Positions 1 to 9,345 of a stretch of DNA of 64,000 bases are shown here, piece by piece. Both the position numbers and the translations under genes were made by a program. Origin of the DNA: JACCTI01 sp038237435 (GTDB taxonomy: Bacteria; Verrucomicrobiota; Verrucomicrobiia; Chthoniobacterales; UBA10450); assembly GCA_038237435.1 (NCBI GenBank), contig JBBRYT010000014.1, positions 1 to 64,000 of the forward strand, given 5' to 3'. The notes below the pieces were generated by a model, which searched no databases, was not told the DNA's origin, and saw nothing but the letters and a program-made list of their open reading frames with translations. The stretch's first letter is position 1, and every line of letters starts with the position of its first letter.

Positions 1-55
1 CCAACCAGCGCTTCATCGCGTCTAAAATATCACACCGCGCCGCCAAATTTCCAGA

Positions 56-1087
56 TCACAACCAGCCCCTGCGTTTGAAAAACAAATAGGGTAGCACAGC
101 GGAAGCGAGCATGACCATGAGTGCGAATGGATAACCGTAGTGCCAGTTTAATTCCGGCAGGACATGGAAGTTCATTCCGTAAATGCCCGCGACCAATGTT
201 GGCGGAAGAAAAACGAGCGCGGCAACCGAGAGAATTTTGATGATCGCGTTCTGTTCGTTGGCGATCATTCCGAGTGTGGCATCGAGCAGGAAACTTAATT
301 TGCCGCCTAGAAAAGTGGCGTGGTCGCTCAGTGCGGCGAGATCTCCGGAAATGGTTTTCAGGTGCGTGAGCGATTCACCTTGCTCGGCCGTCTCCCTTCG
401 CACTTCGCGATAGAATGCGACGAGCCGGGTAAAGCTCACGAGACTTTCCCGCGCGCGCGAGATCAGGTCGCTGACGGCTCCGATGAGCTGCAGAACTTCG
501 TCATAGTCGCGTTGTCGCGCCTTGCGCGCTTCACCGCGTGGGCTATGCGCGAGCCGGTCTTTTAACGGAATTGCCACTGCGGAATTGTCCCGTCCGAAAA
601 TCCGCGCCGAAAGAATATCGAGTCTTGCACCCGCGCCTTCGAGAATATCGGCGATGCGTTCAATGATCGCGTCGACTAACCCGCCGAGAAATTGACTGGG
701 CGTTTCGTATCGCTCCAGGTTCGCCTCGCGGCGTTTGGCGAAGGCCTGAAACGGAATCGGATCCACATAACGCAATGTGATCAGCTTGTTCGTCGCCAGA
801 ATAAAAGTGATCGCGGCGCTTTGCGGCCGATCGGTGTCGGCCTGGGTCACAACCGTGGCGGTCATGTAGAGGACATCCTTCTCTTCGTAGAGCCGGCTCG
901 AGAGTTCGATCGCCTGCATTTCTTCACGGGTAGGAATGTCGATGCCGAGCGCGGCTTCGAGCGCTTGTTCTTCCTCCTGGGTCGGTTCGAGTAAATCAAT
1001 CCAGACGGCCGAGCGCGTCAGGTCCGCGCAGAACTCCGGTGCCGTGAGCTGCGTGCTCGGTTTGCCGGGCGAATAAAAAGCGATCAC
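56..1087 (-). CDS. corA: CorA-family magnesium/divalent cation channel
   Basis: This 343-residue protein should form a pentameric inner-membrane channel that admits Mg2+ (and in some relatives Co2+ or Ni2+). It has the family layout: a long soluble N-terminal domain, a helical stalk (about residues 150-280), then two C-terminal membrane helices. The diagnostic Gly-Met-Asn selectivity motif (YGMNF) lies just after the first helix at about residue 305. A short positively charged tail (FFKRRGWL) ends the protein on the cytoplasmic side. Length is close to the usual 310-350. The start is GTG; no in-frame ATG offers a better N-terminus. It diverges from the amino acid permease on the other strand with about 107 bp between them. 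The family call is firm; the exact ion is not determinable here. Confidence 0.93.
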   Translation of the reverse strand: MIAFYSPGKPSTQLTAPEFCADLTRSAVWIDLLEPTQEEEQALEAALGIDIPTREEMQAIELSSRLYEEKDVLYMTATVVTQADTDRPQSAAITFILATNKLITLRYVDPIPFQAFAKRREANLERYETPSQFLGGLVDAIIERIADILEGAGARLDILSARIFGRDNSAVAIPLKDRLAHSPRGEARKARQRDYDEVLQLIGAVSDLISRARESLVSFTRLVAFYREVRRETAEQGESLTHLKTISGDLAALSDHATFLGGKLSFLLDATLGMIANEQNAIIKILSVAALVFLPPTLVAGIYGMNFHVLPELNWHYGYPFALMVMLASAVLPYLFFKRRGWL

Positions 1088-1194
1088 GAAGCCGTGAAAT
1101 TAGCCGACAAGCGGATCGAGCCTAATGAAATTACACTTCCCCGCGCGAGGCCTCGACTTGACGGGGCGGCAATGAATAATCGGCGCGCGGATTA

Positions 1195-2529
1195 ATGAAC
1201 GAAATAAAAAATCGTGTCGGAAATTCTGATGGCCTGGTGCGTCAGCTCGGCCTTTTCGGCACGACCATGGCGGTGATCGGCGGAATTGTCGGCGCCGGAA
1301 TTTTTATCAATCCGTACATTGTCGCGCAACGCGTTCACACACCCGCGCTGATCATGGCGGCGTGGATCGCCGGTGGTCTGATCGCGCTCATCGGCGGATT
1401 CATTTACGCCGAGCTGGCAGTGCGACTGCCTGTTGTCGGCGGACAGTACGCCTATCTGCGCGAAGCGTTACATCCGGCCGTCGGATTCATCTATGGCTGG
1501 GTATTATTGCTCGTCATCCAAACCGGCGGCATGGCGGCGGTGGCCGTCACTTTTGCGCGTTATCTTTTGGAGCTGACACACTGGCCGATCAACGACTCCT
1601 TAGTCGCGGCGGGCGCTTTGGCGTTGCTCACGGCGATTAACTGCTTTGGCGTGCGAGCAGGAAGTCGCGTGCAATCGATCATGACTTTGACGGCGATCGG
1701 CGCCATTGCAGTGCTGATCGGGTGCAGCCTCTCGTTAGGCAAGACGTCGCCGCTCTCGTGGCGGCCGATCATGAATGAACCGTTCTCGCCCAATTTTATT
1801 CTTGTTTTCGGCGCCGCGCTCACGCCGGTTTTGTTTGCCTACGGCGGTTGGCAGACCGCAAGTTTTCTCGGCGGCGAAGTGCGCGATGTGCGCCGCATCC
1901 TTCCGCGCGGAATTTTACTCGGCGTGCTCGCAGTCATCGCGATCTATACTCTGATCAACTTCGCCTACCTGCGGACGCTCGGCGCGGCTGGATTGGAGGC
2001 GAATACTACTCCCGCTTCATCGGCCATGAGTATTTTGCTCGGCGCGCGCGGCGCGAAAATCATCGCGGCCGGCATCGCCTTTTCCGCGTTCGGGTTTCTC
2101 GCGCAGTCAATGCTGACTGCGCCGCGAGTTTATTTCGCCATGGCCGGGGACGGAGTATTTTTTCGCAGCGTCGCCTGGATCAATCCGAAGACGCGCGTGC
2201 CCGTGATCGCGATCGCGTTACAAGGTGTCTGGGCAATCGTCATCGCGCTCACCGGAACCTACGCGCAAGTGGTCAACTACGTCGTCGCCATGGATTCGAT
2301 TTTTTTTGGTTTAACCGCCTGCTGTCTTTTTGTTCTGCGAAAACGCGCCGACAGCGATGTGGACGTGACCGTTCCGTTTCATCCGTGGACGACACTGCTT
2401 TTCATCGCCATCGAATTGCTCGTGGTCGTGAGCACTTTCGCGCATGATCCGATACGCTCTTTCATTGGTCTCGGAATCGCCGCGGCCGGATTGCCTGCCT
2501 ACTTCATTTGGCGGTCAAGAAGTTCATGA
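1195..2529 (+). CDS. APC-superfamily amino acid permease
   Basis: A 444-residue polytopic membrane protein with about 12 predicted hydrophobic segments. The first helix carries the APC-family glycine motif (GGIVGAGIF), which in structures of relatives binds the substrate backbone. It is expected to import or exchange amino acids across the inner membrane; the substrate cannot be read from the sequence. The ATG start gives a short charged N-terminus before the first helix. The gene ends in ATGA shared with the start of the following aminotransferase, so the two are probably translationally coupled and may serve uptake plus transamination of one amino acid. One copy of the dispersed 9-mer lies inside it at 1731, read as Ser-Leu-Gly. 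Confidence 0.9.
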   Translation: MNEIKNRVGNSDGLVRQLGLFGTTMAVIGGIVGAGIFINPYIVAQRVHTPALIMAAWIAGGLIALIGGFIYAELAVRLPVVGGQYAYLREALHPAVGFIYGWVLLLVIQTGGMAAVAVTFARYLLELTHWPINDSLVAAGALALLTAINCFGVRAGSRVQSIMTLTAIGAIAVLIGCSLSLGKTSPLSWRPIMNEPFSPNFILVFGAALTPVLFAYGGWQTASFLGGEVRDVRRILPRGILLGVLAVIAIYTLINFAYLRTLGAAGLEANTTPASSAMSILLGARGAKIIAAGIAFSAFGFLAQSMLTAPRVYFAMAGDGVFFRSVAWINPKTRVPVIAIALQGVWAIVIALTGTYAQVVNYVVAMDSIFFGLTACCLFVLRKRADSDVDVTVPFHPWTTLLFIAIELLVVVSTFAHDPIRSFIGLGIAAAGLPAYFIWRSRSS

Positions 2530-3596
2530 GCCGCGCCAAACATTCCGACTACATGGCGTGGGCCAAACTCCATTCCCATGCCCGCTTCGATCTGGCCACG
2601 AGCGGAATTCTTAGTGTCTCGGCCACGGAATTTCCTCGGCCTAACGAGCAGTTGGAAATCAATGCGCCAGGCGCCTACGGTTATCCGCCGCTGCTCGAGC
2701 GAATCGCGCGGCATGCTGGCGTCGCGCCCGAATGTGTCGTGACTGCGGCGGGAACTTCCATGGCAAATCATCTCGCCATGGCGGCATTGGTAAGCTCCGG
2801 CGATGAAATCTTGCTGGAACATCCGACCTACGGACTGCTCCTCGAACTGGCGCACTACCTCGGCGCGCGCGTCCGACGTTTTGAACGAAAAGCCGGAGAA
2901 AATTTCGCGGTCGATCCGCAAGCGGTCAGCGACGCGCTGACACCAGATACACGTTTGCTAGTGTTGACGAATTTGCACAATCCCAGCGGGGCGCTGCTCA
3001 CCGAAGAAGCCCTGGCAGAAATAGGCCAGATCGCGCGACGCAACGGTGCGTTTGTTCTACTCGACGAGGTTTATCTTGAAATGCTCTGGGAGAAAAAACC
3101 AATCGGCCGCGACGCGCCCTTCGTGGTCACGAGCAGCCTGACGAAAGGTTATGGCCTGAGCGGATTGCGTTGTGGCTGGGTGATCGCGCCGCGGGAACTG
3201 GCCCGGCGGATGTGGCGCCTGAACGATCTCTTCGGCGTCAACGCCGCCCATCCCGCTGAGCAACTATCCGTGCTGGCCTTCGACCAGCTTCCGCAATTTC
3301 GCGCTCGCGCAAAAAAAATATTGGCGGCCAATCGGTCCCTCCTGGAAGCGTTTCTTAAGGCCCGCGACGATCTGGAATGTTTTCATCCGACGGCGGGCAC
3401 GGTTTATTTCCCACGACTTGTTAGGGGCGATGTCGAAGCACTCGTTAGGCTACTACGGGAGAAATTTGAAACTTCGGTTGTGCCGGGAAATTTTTTTGAA
3501 ATGCCGTCGCATTTTCGGCTTGGAATTGGTGGCCCTACCGATGAATTGCGTGCCGGCTTGGAACGACTTGGCAAAGCGCTGGATGAGCTATCTTGA
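2526..3596 (+). CDS. PLP-dependent aminotransferase, class I/II (fold type I)
   Basis: A protein of about 356 residues from the ATG at 2526, which overlaps the stop of the permease (ATGA). A TTG six codons upstream is possible but less likely. The fold-type I aminotransferase pattern is clear: a glycine-rich start of the large domain (AAGTSMANH), the Asn in LTNLHNPSG, the Asp in LLDEVYLE, and the Schiff-base lysine at about residue 207 in SSLTKGYGLSGLR, with a conserved Arg near the C-terminus (HFRLGIGG). It transfers amino groups between an amino acid and a 2-oxo acid in the cytosol; substrate unknown. Contains an exact dispersed 9-mer at 3441 (Leu-Val-Arg) and a near copy at 3417. Confidence 0.9.
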   Translation: MSRAKHSDYMAWAKLHSHARFDLATSGILSVSATEFPRPNEQLEINAPGAYGYPPLLERIARHAGVAPECVVTAAGTSMANHLAMAALVSSGDEILLEHPTYGLLLELAHYLGARVRRFERKAGENFAVDPQAVSDALTPDTRLLVLTNLHNPSGALLTEEALAEIGQIARRNGAFVLLDEVYLEMLWEKKPIGRDAPFVVTSSLTKGYGLSGLRCGWVIAPRELARRMWRLNDLFGVNAAHPAEQLSVLAFDQLPQFRARAKKILAANRSLLEAFLKARDDLECFHPTAGTVYFPRLVRGDVEALVRLLREKFETSVVPGNFFEMPSHFRLGIGGPTDELRAGLERLGKALDELS

Positions 3597-3599
3597 GGA

Positions 3600-3764
3600 A
3601 TGAAACGAGTTTTTTTTGTGATCGCGTCGATGGCAGCACTGTTTTTTGGCGGCTGCGCCGACGACCTCTCGTCCGAGAACGTGGACAGGGCTGCGGCACC
3701 GTATTCGCCTGATCCGATGTCGCACATTCCCGCCCAAACCGTGGCCGGCCAGTCTGGCCGGTAG
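3600..3764 (+). CDS. Small putative lipoprotein, 54 residues
   Basis: A short reading frame starting at ATG 3600, four bases after the aminotransferase stop, with GAGG just upstream as a possible ribosome binding site. The product begins MKRVFFVIASMAALFFGGC: a basic n-region, a hydrophobic core and a lipobox-like FGGC with the candidate lipidated Cys at residue 19. The mature part is only about 35 residues, rich in Pro, Ala and acidic residues. The signal and lipobox are visible; lipidation is inferred. No family recognised. It probably belongs to the permease-aminotransferase operon by spacing alone. Confidence 0.65.
   Translation: MKRVFFVIASMAALFFGGCADDLSSENVDRAAAPYSPDPMSHIPAQTVAGQSGR
3745..3761 (+). 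terminator. Possible terminator hairpin at end of the small lipoprotein gene
   Basis: Six-base stem CCGGCC / GGCCGG with loop AGTCT, overlapping the last codons of the lipoprotein gene. A run of six T follows about 15 bases later rather than immediately, so this is a weak intrinsic terminator at best. Position between convergent genes makes termination plausible. Confidence 0.25.
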
Positions 3765-3796
3765 CGGATCCATTCCCGGTTTTTTGGGCAAAAGGT

Positions 3797-4786
3797 TCAC
3801 CGGATGGTGACTCTGGCAGTCGCCTGGATTCGATCGTCGTCCAGGTAAAGATTAACGCGATATTTTCCGGGAGCCCATCCATCTTTTGGTCGCGAAAGAG
3901 TAAAGCGCGCACCGAAAGTCGGCGTGGAAATTTCAGTTTTCGTTTCGTCGACGACGAAGTTCGGCCACGCCACGTCTCCGACATCTTCCGCCACCCACGC
4001 GAGGCGGACGAAGGAATGAACGGGAAGATTCTCGCCGCTCCAGCGCACGAAAATATTCACAACATCGGACTTGATCTCATTCGTCGGCGCGCCTTCCCGC
4101 TCCTGAGCGATTTCCAATTTAAAAGAAGCCGGCGTGGGCGGAGAACTGGAAGGCACAACAACTGAGGGACCTGAATCTGCCGCGGCCAGTCCGCGCGAAA
4201 CTTTTATTAGCGCGGTGGTCACGCGGTTGAGCAAACGCCCGCCGGGCGCGCGCGTGCTGGTGACTTCCTTGACCATGCCGACACCGGCGACGAACCAGCG
4301 CTCCACCGTCATCGAGACGGTCCCCGGTTGATCGCATTGCGCGCGGAAGCCACGGAAATTCCCAGCCGGCACGGCGACGTCTTCCTCCGATACGGCAGCA
4401 AACTGAAGGTGCATGCGATTGCCGTTCACGAAGTCATCCATCTCCCATTGGTCGCCAATCTTCATCGAATCAGGAATGAGCAGCTGCGGCGGATCGAAGG
4501 AGACGGGTTTCGCGCCTGGAAAAGTTCGCTGATAACAGGAGAGTCCAGCCGCCGTTGTGGCGACTAATTCAGTCTTCACTGGTGAATCAGCGGTGCGTGT
4601 TTCCAGCCTAACGAGTTCTAGATCGTTCAGTTTTTCCGCGCCGACTGCGCGGACCGTCACCGTGGAAACGAGGCTGCCGGCGATTTCGTATTGCCAGGTC
4701 TCGCCAACTTCCACCGGAAAAGTCGATTCGGCTCGAGCGAAAGTTACCCACAGCGAAACGACAGCGACGAAAAGCTTCTTCTTCAC
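3797..4786 (-). CDS. Exported protein of unknown function
   Basis: A 329-residue protein beginning MKKKLFVAVVSLWVTFARA, a clear Sec signal peptide with a cleavage site near ARA/ES. The mature protein seems to have two beta-rich parts: residues about 22-200 (starting FPVEVGETWQYE, like periplasmic proteins that measure or bind a ligand through a beta-sandwich), a Pro/Ser-rich linker (PSSSPPTP), then a second domain of about 110 residues ending in a PGKYRVNLYLDD-type strand typical of Ig-like folds. No catalytic motif is visible and no family name can be assigned. It is transcribed towards the lipoprotein gene and alone. One exact dispersed 9-mer at 4607. Confidence 0.7.
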   Translation of the reverse strand: MKKKLFVAVVSLWVTFARAESTFPVEVGETWQYEIAGSLVSTVTVRAVGAEKLNDLELVRLETRTADSPVKTELVATTAAGLSCYQRTFPGAKPVSFDPPQLLIPDSMKIGDQWEMDDFVNGNRMHLQFAAVSEEDVAVPAGNFRGFRAQCDQPGTVSMTVERWFVAGVGMVKEVTSTRAPGGRLLNRVTTALIKVSRGLAAADSGPSVVVPSSSPPTPASFKLEIAQEREGAPTNEIKSDVVNIFVRWSGENLPVHSFVRLAWVAEDVGDVAWPNFVVDETKTEISTPTFGARFTLSRPKDGWAPGKYRVNLYLDDDRIQATARVTIR

Positions 4787-4925
4787 ACAACTTTACGGGT
4801 AAGCCCGCGCGACCCGCTTAGCTTGATCCTCGTTACCCTTCTTCTGGCAGTAATTTTTTGTTCGCCTGTGGGATAGCTGCGCGACGCGCCTTGGATGTTG
4901 ATCCGGCAGTCGCGCTGCGTGCGGA

Positions 4926-5546
4926 TTAGTGGCCTGCCGACATGTTGGTCGCTTCCGGTCCGTGAGAGAAGGTTTCTAATTTCATGGCGGTCTTCAGGTC
5001 ATTCTTAATTCCCTGACGCACCGCTAGCCCCTTGCCTTCCAGACCGGGCGGTCCTTTGATGTCGACCCATCGGCCAGTATTCTTCAATATCGCCATCCGC
5101 GTGCAGCCCCAGTACTGCATTTGGTTTCCACCGGCGCCATCAAAGTGCGCGAAGGACAACGCCAGCATGCCATCCGCAGTCTGATAAAGGAGCAAGTGCA
5201 CCAACACGGCAGAAGGGATATTCGGATTTTCGATCGAGTAATTCCCTGCGATGGTCACTTCGTTCGACCGTTCCAGAGCCAGGTGATCATTTAAGTTGTT
5301 AGGCTCGGAACGAACGACCCTCAATCCGGTCATGCGCGTGCCGCTTAGATTGCCACGCACTACCACATAACCTTTGATCGGCGAAACCAGGAGCGTTTTG
5401 TAAAACTTCGGGCTAATAGAGCGTTGCAGAACGGAGGTAGGGATAATATCGACATCACTAATAGTGCGGCCGAGGGCTTCCTTTGAGGCAGCCATGCAGG
5501 GACGAGACAAAGCGAGAAACAAAGTCAGGACGATGAACGGCTTCAT
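4926..5546 (-). CDS. Exported protein, paralogue of the gene at 56.3 kb
   Basis: From the ATG at 5546 (MKPFIVLTLFLALSRPCMA) the product is about 206 residues with a Sec signal peptide. An upstream ATG at 5582 would put 12 extra residues before the signal and is less likely. Two blocks match the protein encoded at 56284-56829: SISPKFYKTL against SLSPKLYKSL, and LVHLLLYQTADGMLAL against LTVHLLIYKIADGVMAV, followed in both by an aromatic strand and a Lys-Asn-Gly/Thr-(G/R)-(K/R)-W turn. They are therefore a two-member family in this genome. No known domain or catalytic residues recognised. It diverges from the metallopeptidase gene at 5678, sharing a region that holds inverted repeats. Confidence 0.7.
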   Translation of the reverse strand: MKPFIVLTLFLALSRPCMAASKEALGRTISDVDIIPTSVLQRSISPKFYKTLLVSPIKGYVVVRGNLSGTRMTGLRVVRSEPNNLNDHLALERSNEVTIAGNYSIENPNIPSAVLVHLLLYQTADGMLALSFAHFDGAGGNQMQYWGCTRMAILKNTGRWVDIKGPPGLEGKGLAVRQGIKNDLKTAMKLETFSHGPEATNMSAGH

Positions 5547-5595
5547 GAGCCGATCATGCCTGCAAAAGCGGCACTGGAGCAAGGAAATACCGCAG

Positions 5596-5643
5596 CCTTA
5601 AGACTTGACGCCTGCGGGTCAAACCGGCCTGATCGTCTTAAGG
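5596..5643. promoter_or_regulatory. Nested inverted repeats in a divergent promoter region
   Basis: Between the exported-protein gene (start 5546, minus) and the metallopeptidase gene (start 5678, plus) lies a perfect 9-base inverted repeat, CCTTAAGAC at 5596 and GTCTTAAGG ending at 5643. Inside it is a second one, TTGAC at 5605 and GTCAA ending at 5622. Symmetry and placement between divergent genes suggest a regulator binding site. No regulator is identified. Confidence 0.4.
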
Positions 5644-5677
5644 TCCAGTGAGGTCAAATACTAAGAGAGTGTAACTT

Positions 5678-8600
5678 ATGCGTCCCATCAAAATTGCCGT
5701 TTTACTAGCGCTCTTGAGTGCCTCGGTCGGCCTGCTGATTTCAATATTCGCACCCAGAGCAGGTGCGAGCGGTCTCAAATCTATAGTCACGTCGGCGGAT
5801 GGGATCTGGGAGACGCTGCAGACGCGTCCTAGTAACGGGGCGCTTTTCGGTGCTACTTCCTTATTGCGGTTAAACAAGGATGCGCTCGTGCAACAGCTCG
5901 CGCGGGCGCCTCTGGAAGGCAGTGCAGATCTTCGCCAGAGCCGGCTCATTCTGTTTTTGCCGGCGCCCGATGGCTCGATGCAACGCTTTCAGGTAGAAGA
6001 ATCGCCGATCATGGAGCCTTCCCTTGCGGCGCGTCTGCCTGCGGTCAGGACCTATCGCGGTCGAGGTCTCGATGACGCTACTATCTCGACGCGTTTCGAT
6101 CTAACACCACAAGGCTTGCATGCACTGGTGCTTTCCGTGCAAGGTTCTACTTACATTGAGCCAGCCTCGCCGGGAGAGACTACCAGCTACGTTACTCACT
6201 CCGGGCCGACTTTGCCCGAAGAAGTATTTAAGTGCGGAGTTTCAGCAGTGGACGAAGCGGATGCGGTGGCGCGCGGAGTTTACAGTCAATCAGGTAAATC
6301 CGATATCAACGCAGTAACTAACGGCTCTACCTTACGCACTTACCGGCTAGCTATCGCCACCACTGGAGAATGGTTTGGCATTTATGGCGGAGGTAGTGTG
6401 GTAAACGCGCAAACGACTATCGCTTCCATGATCAACCTGGTCGATGCCATCTATGAACGGGAAATAGCGATCCGATTCACCTTGGTCAACAACACCAGCA
6501 TCATATTCACCAATCCCAGCAGCGATCCTTACAGCACCAACGCGGCTGATTCGACCACGTTAGGCGAAAATCAAACTACGCTCGATAACCTTGTGGGTTC
6601 CGCGAATTATGATGTCGGTCACGTCTTTGGGGGTATTACAGGGCTGGGCTCTGGGAGCGCCGCTTTTTCAGGGCTTGCTTCGATAGGTGTAACCTGCACC
6701 GGCGGTTCGAAAGGTCGGGGCGTTTCGACCATGGGTAACAACCCGGCTTCCGCGACCACGGGCATTTTCATCGGTGGGATCGCGCATGAGATCGGTCACG
6801 AATTTAGCGCCACGCATACTTTTAATGCCACGACCGGTGGCTGCAATGGTCAGCGCGATGCTACCAGCGCTTATGAAGTAGGCGGCGGCTCCACTCTTAT
6901 GTCCTACCAGATTTGCGGAACGGAGAACCTTCAGGCCCAGTCCGATCAATATTTCCATGTGCGCAGCCTGGAACAAATCGTTAACTATGCGACCACTAAC
7001 GGCCTGTGCGCCAGCACCGGAGCGACCGGTAACAATGCGCCGATAGTTACAGGACCCGGTAACTTTACCATCCCGGCTAACACCCCCTTCCAGCTCACGG
7101 CCACCGCCAGCGATACGAATGGCTCGCTTACTTACAGCTGGGAAGAATACGACCTTGGTGCGGGCAGCCCACCGGATACTGACGATGGGTCGCGACCTAT
7201 CTTCCGCGGTTACAAGCCGGTTAGTGTGCCTACACGTTACTTCCCCTCGTTACAATACATTCTAAACAACGCCAACGTGCCGTCGACAACCACCGGCAGC
7301 TTCCTCACGGGCGAATCACTGCCCACCACCAGTCGTAGCATGAACTTCCAGTTAGTAGTGCGTGATAACCAGTCGAACGGCGGAGCTATCAACACCGCCA
7401 CGTCAGTTCTTACAGTTGTGAATACCGCTGGGCCATTCATTATCACCGCGCCAAACGGTGGCGAGAACTGGAGCGGCGTGCACAATGTCACTTGGAACGT
7501 GGCTAACACCAGTAACGCTCCGATTAGCGCAGCCAATGTGAAAATAACTCTTTCGACGGATGGCGGACAGAGCTTCCCTTACACACTAGCGACAAGTGTG
7601 CCTAACGTCGGCTCAGCGTCGGTAACTCTGCCTAATGGTATCCTTAGCTCTGCTTGCCGGGTTAAGGTAGAAGCTATCGGCAATATCTTCTTCGACGTCT
7701 CCAACGCTAACTTTAGTCTTTCTCCCGCGGACACTTGTCCTGCGATCAGCACTATCAGTCCCAAAGCTGGCGCGGCTGGCAATTCCGTCGTGATCACCGG
7801 GGTAAACTTCACTGGAGCTAATGCCGTAATCTTTAGTAACAACGTTCCGGCCGCTGGCTTTGTGGTTAATAACGACACGACTATCACCGCTACGGTGCCT
7901 GTGGGGGCGAGCGGGGGACCTATCACAGTCAGTAAGGCCGGTTGTAATGGCATTCAGTCAAGCAACTACAGTTTCTGCACCGGTGGGCCAGTAGCACTCG
8001 GTATCGACGATGGTGGCGTGAATGGAGACAGCGGGGCAGGTAACGGCGCCTTCTATGTTAATCGGCTGACGCCTACAAGCTATCCGGCCACCTTGACTCA
8101 AGTCTCGATTTTCTGGGCAAGCTTCCAGAACTTTCCGGCCGGCACCGCCATCAATATCGTGGCTGGAAATAACGTCGGCGGCACTTCCACTATCAACGGT
8201 ACTACCTTGCAGTCGTTTTCCGCAAATGCGGGTTCCCAACCCGGGTTTAGCACTTATACTTTACCCAGCCCGCTCACGATTAGCTCGGGAGACTTTGTCG
8301 TAGGTTTCCAGGTGCCGACGGAACCCGGCGGTTCTCTTCCCGCCGCGGTTGATACTAACAATCCACAGAACCGGTCCTATTATTCGAACAATGGGACAAA
8401 TTTTACTCTCGAGAGTTTTGGCAATTACATGATCCGCGCCGCGCAGGTCTTTACTGGTTGTAATGCCGGCCTTCCGACTCTGAAGATCCTGTCCATCACC
8501 AAGCCACCGAATGGTCACATCATCGTGCAGTGCCTCGGTGTGCCAAATGTCGTCAACAACCTGCAAGCAGCGAGCAACCCGAGTCCGGCGAGTTTTGTGA

Positions 8601-8704
8601 CCCTAAGTCCGCCGCCGCCGACAGCCGATAACGCCGGCGCCTTCCAATACGATGATGCCGCTGCCGATTTAACGAAGCGCTTCTACCGCATCGTTTACCC
8701 TTAG
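5678..8704 (+). CDS. Large exported zinc metallopeptidase with Ig-like and IPT/TIG modules
   Basis: A 1008-residue protein with an N-terminal signal or anchor (residues 1-30). A propeptide-like region precedes a reprolysin-like catalytic domain carrying HEIGHEFSATH at about residues 370-380, the HExxHxxxxxH zinc-binding signature with Glu as general base, and a Met-turn candidate STLMSYQ about 35 residues later. C-terminal to it come a PKD/cadherin-like beta domain (about 450-590), another beta domain (ITAPNGGENWSG start), an IPT/TIG domain (ISTISPKAGAAG onward) and a final module ending KRFYRIVYP that recurs in other exported proteins here. It is expected to act outside the inner membrane on protein. 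Codon use looks more AT-rich than in the housekeeping neighbours, and it holds no exact dispersed 9-mer. Confidence 0.85.
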   Translation: MRPIKIAVLLALLSASVGLLISIFAPRAGASGLKSIVTSADGIWETLQTRPSNGALFGATSLLRLNKDALVQQLARAPLEGSADLRQSRLILFLPAPDGSMQRFQVEESPIMEPSLAARLPAVRTYRGRGLDDATISTRFDLTPQGLHALVLSVQGSTYIEPASPGETTSYVTHSGPTLPEEVFKCGVSAVDEADAVARGVYSQSGKSDINAVTNGSTLRTYRLAIATTGEWFGIYGGGSVVNAQTTIASMINLVDAIYEREIAIRFTLVNNTSIIFTNPSSDPYSTNAADSTTLGENQTTLDNLVGSANYDVGHVFGGITGLGSGSAAFSGLASIGVTCTGGSKGRGVSTMGNNPASATTGIFIGGIAHEIGHEFSATHTFNATTGGCNGQRDATSAYEVGGGSTLMSYQICGTENLQAQSDQYFHVRSLEQIVNYATTNGLCASTGATGNNAPIVTGPGNFTIPANTPFQLTATASDTNGSLTYSWEEYDLGAGSPPDTDDGSRPIFRGYKPVSVPTRYFPSLQYILNNANVPSTTTGSFLTGESLPTTSRSMNFQLVVRDNQSNGGAINTATSVLTVVNTAGPFIITAPNGGENWSGVHNVTWNVANTSNAPISAANVKITLSTDGGQSFPYTLATSVPNVGSASVTLPNGILSSACRVKVEAIGNIFFDVSNANFSLSPADTCPAISTISPKAGAAGNSVVITGVNFTGANAVIFSNNVPAAGFVVNNDTTITATVPVGASGGPITVSKAGCNGIQSSNYSFCTGGPVALGIDDGGVNGDSGAGNGAFYVNRLTPTSYPATLTQVSIFWASFQNFPAGTAINIVAGNNVGGTSTINGTTLQSFSANAGSQPGFSTYTLPSPLTISSGDFVVGFQVPTEPGGSLPAAVDTNNPQNRSYYSNNGTNFTLESFGNYMIRAAQVFTGCNAGLPTLKILSITKPPNGHIIVQCLGVPNVVNNLQAASNPSPASFVTLSPPPPTADNAGAFQYDDAAADLTKRFYRIVYP

Positions 8705-8898
8705 CTGCGTTGAGCCACCGCAGTTCCGCCGATCACACATAACCATACCCATCTGCCACTTTCCATCGCGGCGCAGGAATACCGCTGTCACCGCCTCGAA
8801 CGACACGCCCTTCTAGTCCTTGGCCGTGTCAGTGATCTGCAACTAAGAAATCCGCCGCGCAGTACGCACCCTAAATGGTTAGCTTTTCGAGCTGACGC

Positions 8899-9345
8899 TT
8901 GTGGTATCAGGTCTGCTCTTATTTGCGTGTGCTTTTGTATAATGTCCAAAAACGCGGAATTCATAAGCCGCTGACGCGCGAGCAAATCACCGAGCTTTTC
9001 CACGACGGTCACCTGAATCGCTGCGACAAATGTAAACCGGCGGCCAAGTCGGATTGGCAGACCATCGACGAATTGTTCCCGCTGCTAAAGTATGACGGCA
9101 CATACGTGCACGTCTCCGCCCTCCAGGAAAAACGGCCGGGAATAGTCTGGAGCGAGCGGTTTCTTCTCGGTCTCGCAGCCATCGTAGTCATTGGTCTCTC
9201 CATCTTTCTCTGTGAGCGATTCATCAATCGCAACCGCGCCACCGCGCCTTTGGTGACACATCATTCCTACCCAGCAGGGCGGACCCACGCCAATCCCTCA
9301 CCGACCAAAGTTACGCGTTCTAGTTCCTCTCTTCCCAAGAATTAG
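8899..9345 (+). CDS. GYF_2-like domain protein with one membrane helix
   Basis: About 148 residues from a TTG at 8899; several TTG/GTG codons compete and the real start is uncertain. Residues about 10-60 (RGIHKPLTREQITELF, then DGHL, then W..IDELFPLL) follow the pattern of the small GYF_2/DUF4339 domain common in Verrucomicrobia and Planctomycetes, where it sits at the N-terminus of membrane proteins. A single hydrophobic helix follows (FLLGLAAIVVIGLSIFL, about residues 89-105), then a Ser/Thr-rich tail of about 40 residues. No enzymatic motif. The domain call is from pattern memory, not a search. It stands alone between the metallopeptidase and the methyltransferase. Confidence 0.5.
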   Translation: MWYQVCSYLRVLLYNVQKRGIHKPLTREQITELFHDGHLNRCDKCKPAAKSDWQTIDELFPLLKYDGTYVHVSALQEKRPGIVWSERFLLGLAAIVVIGLSIFLCERFINRNRATAPLVTHHSYPAGRTHANPSPTKVTRSSSSLPKN

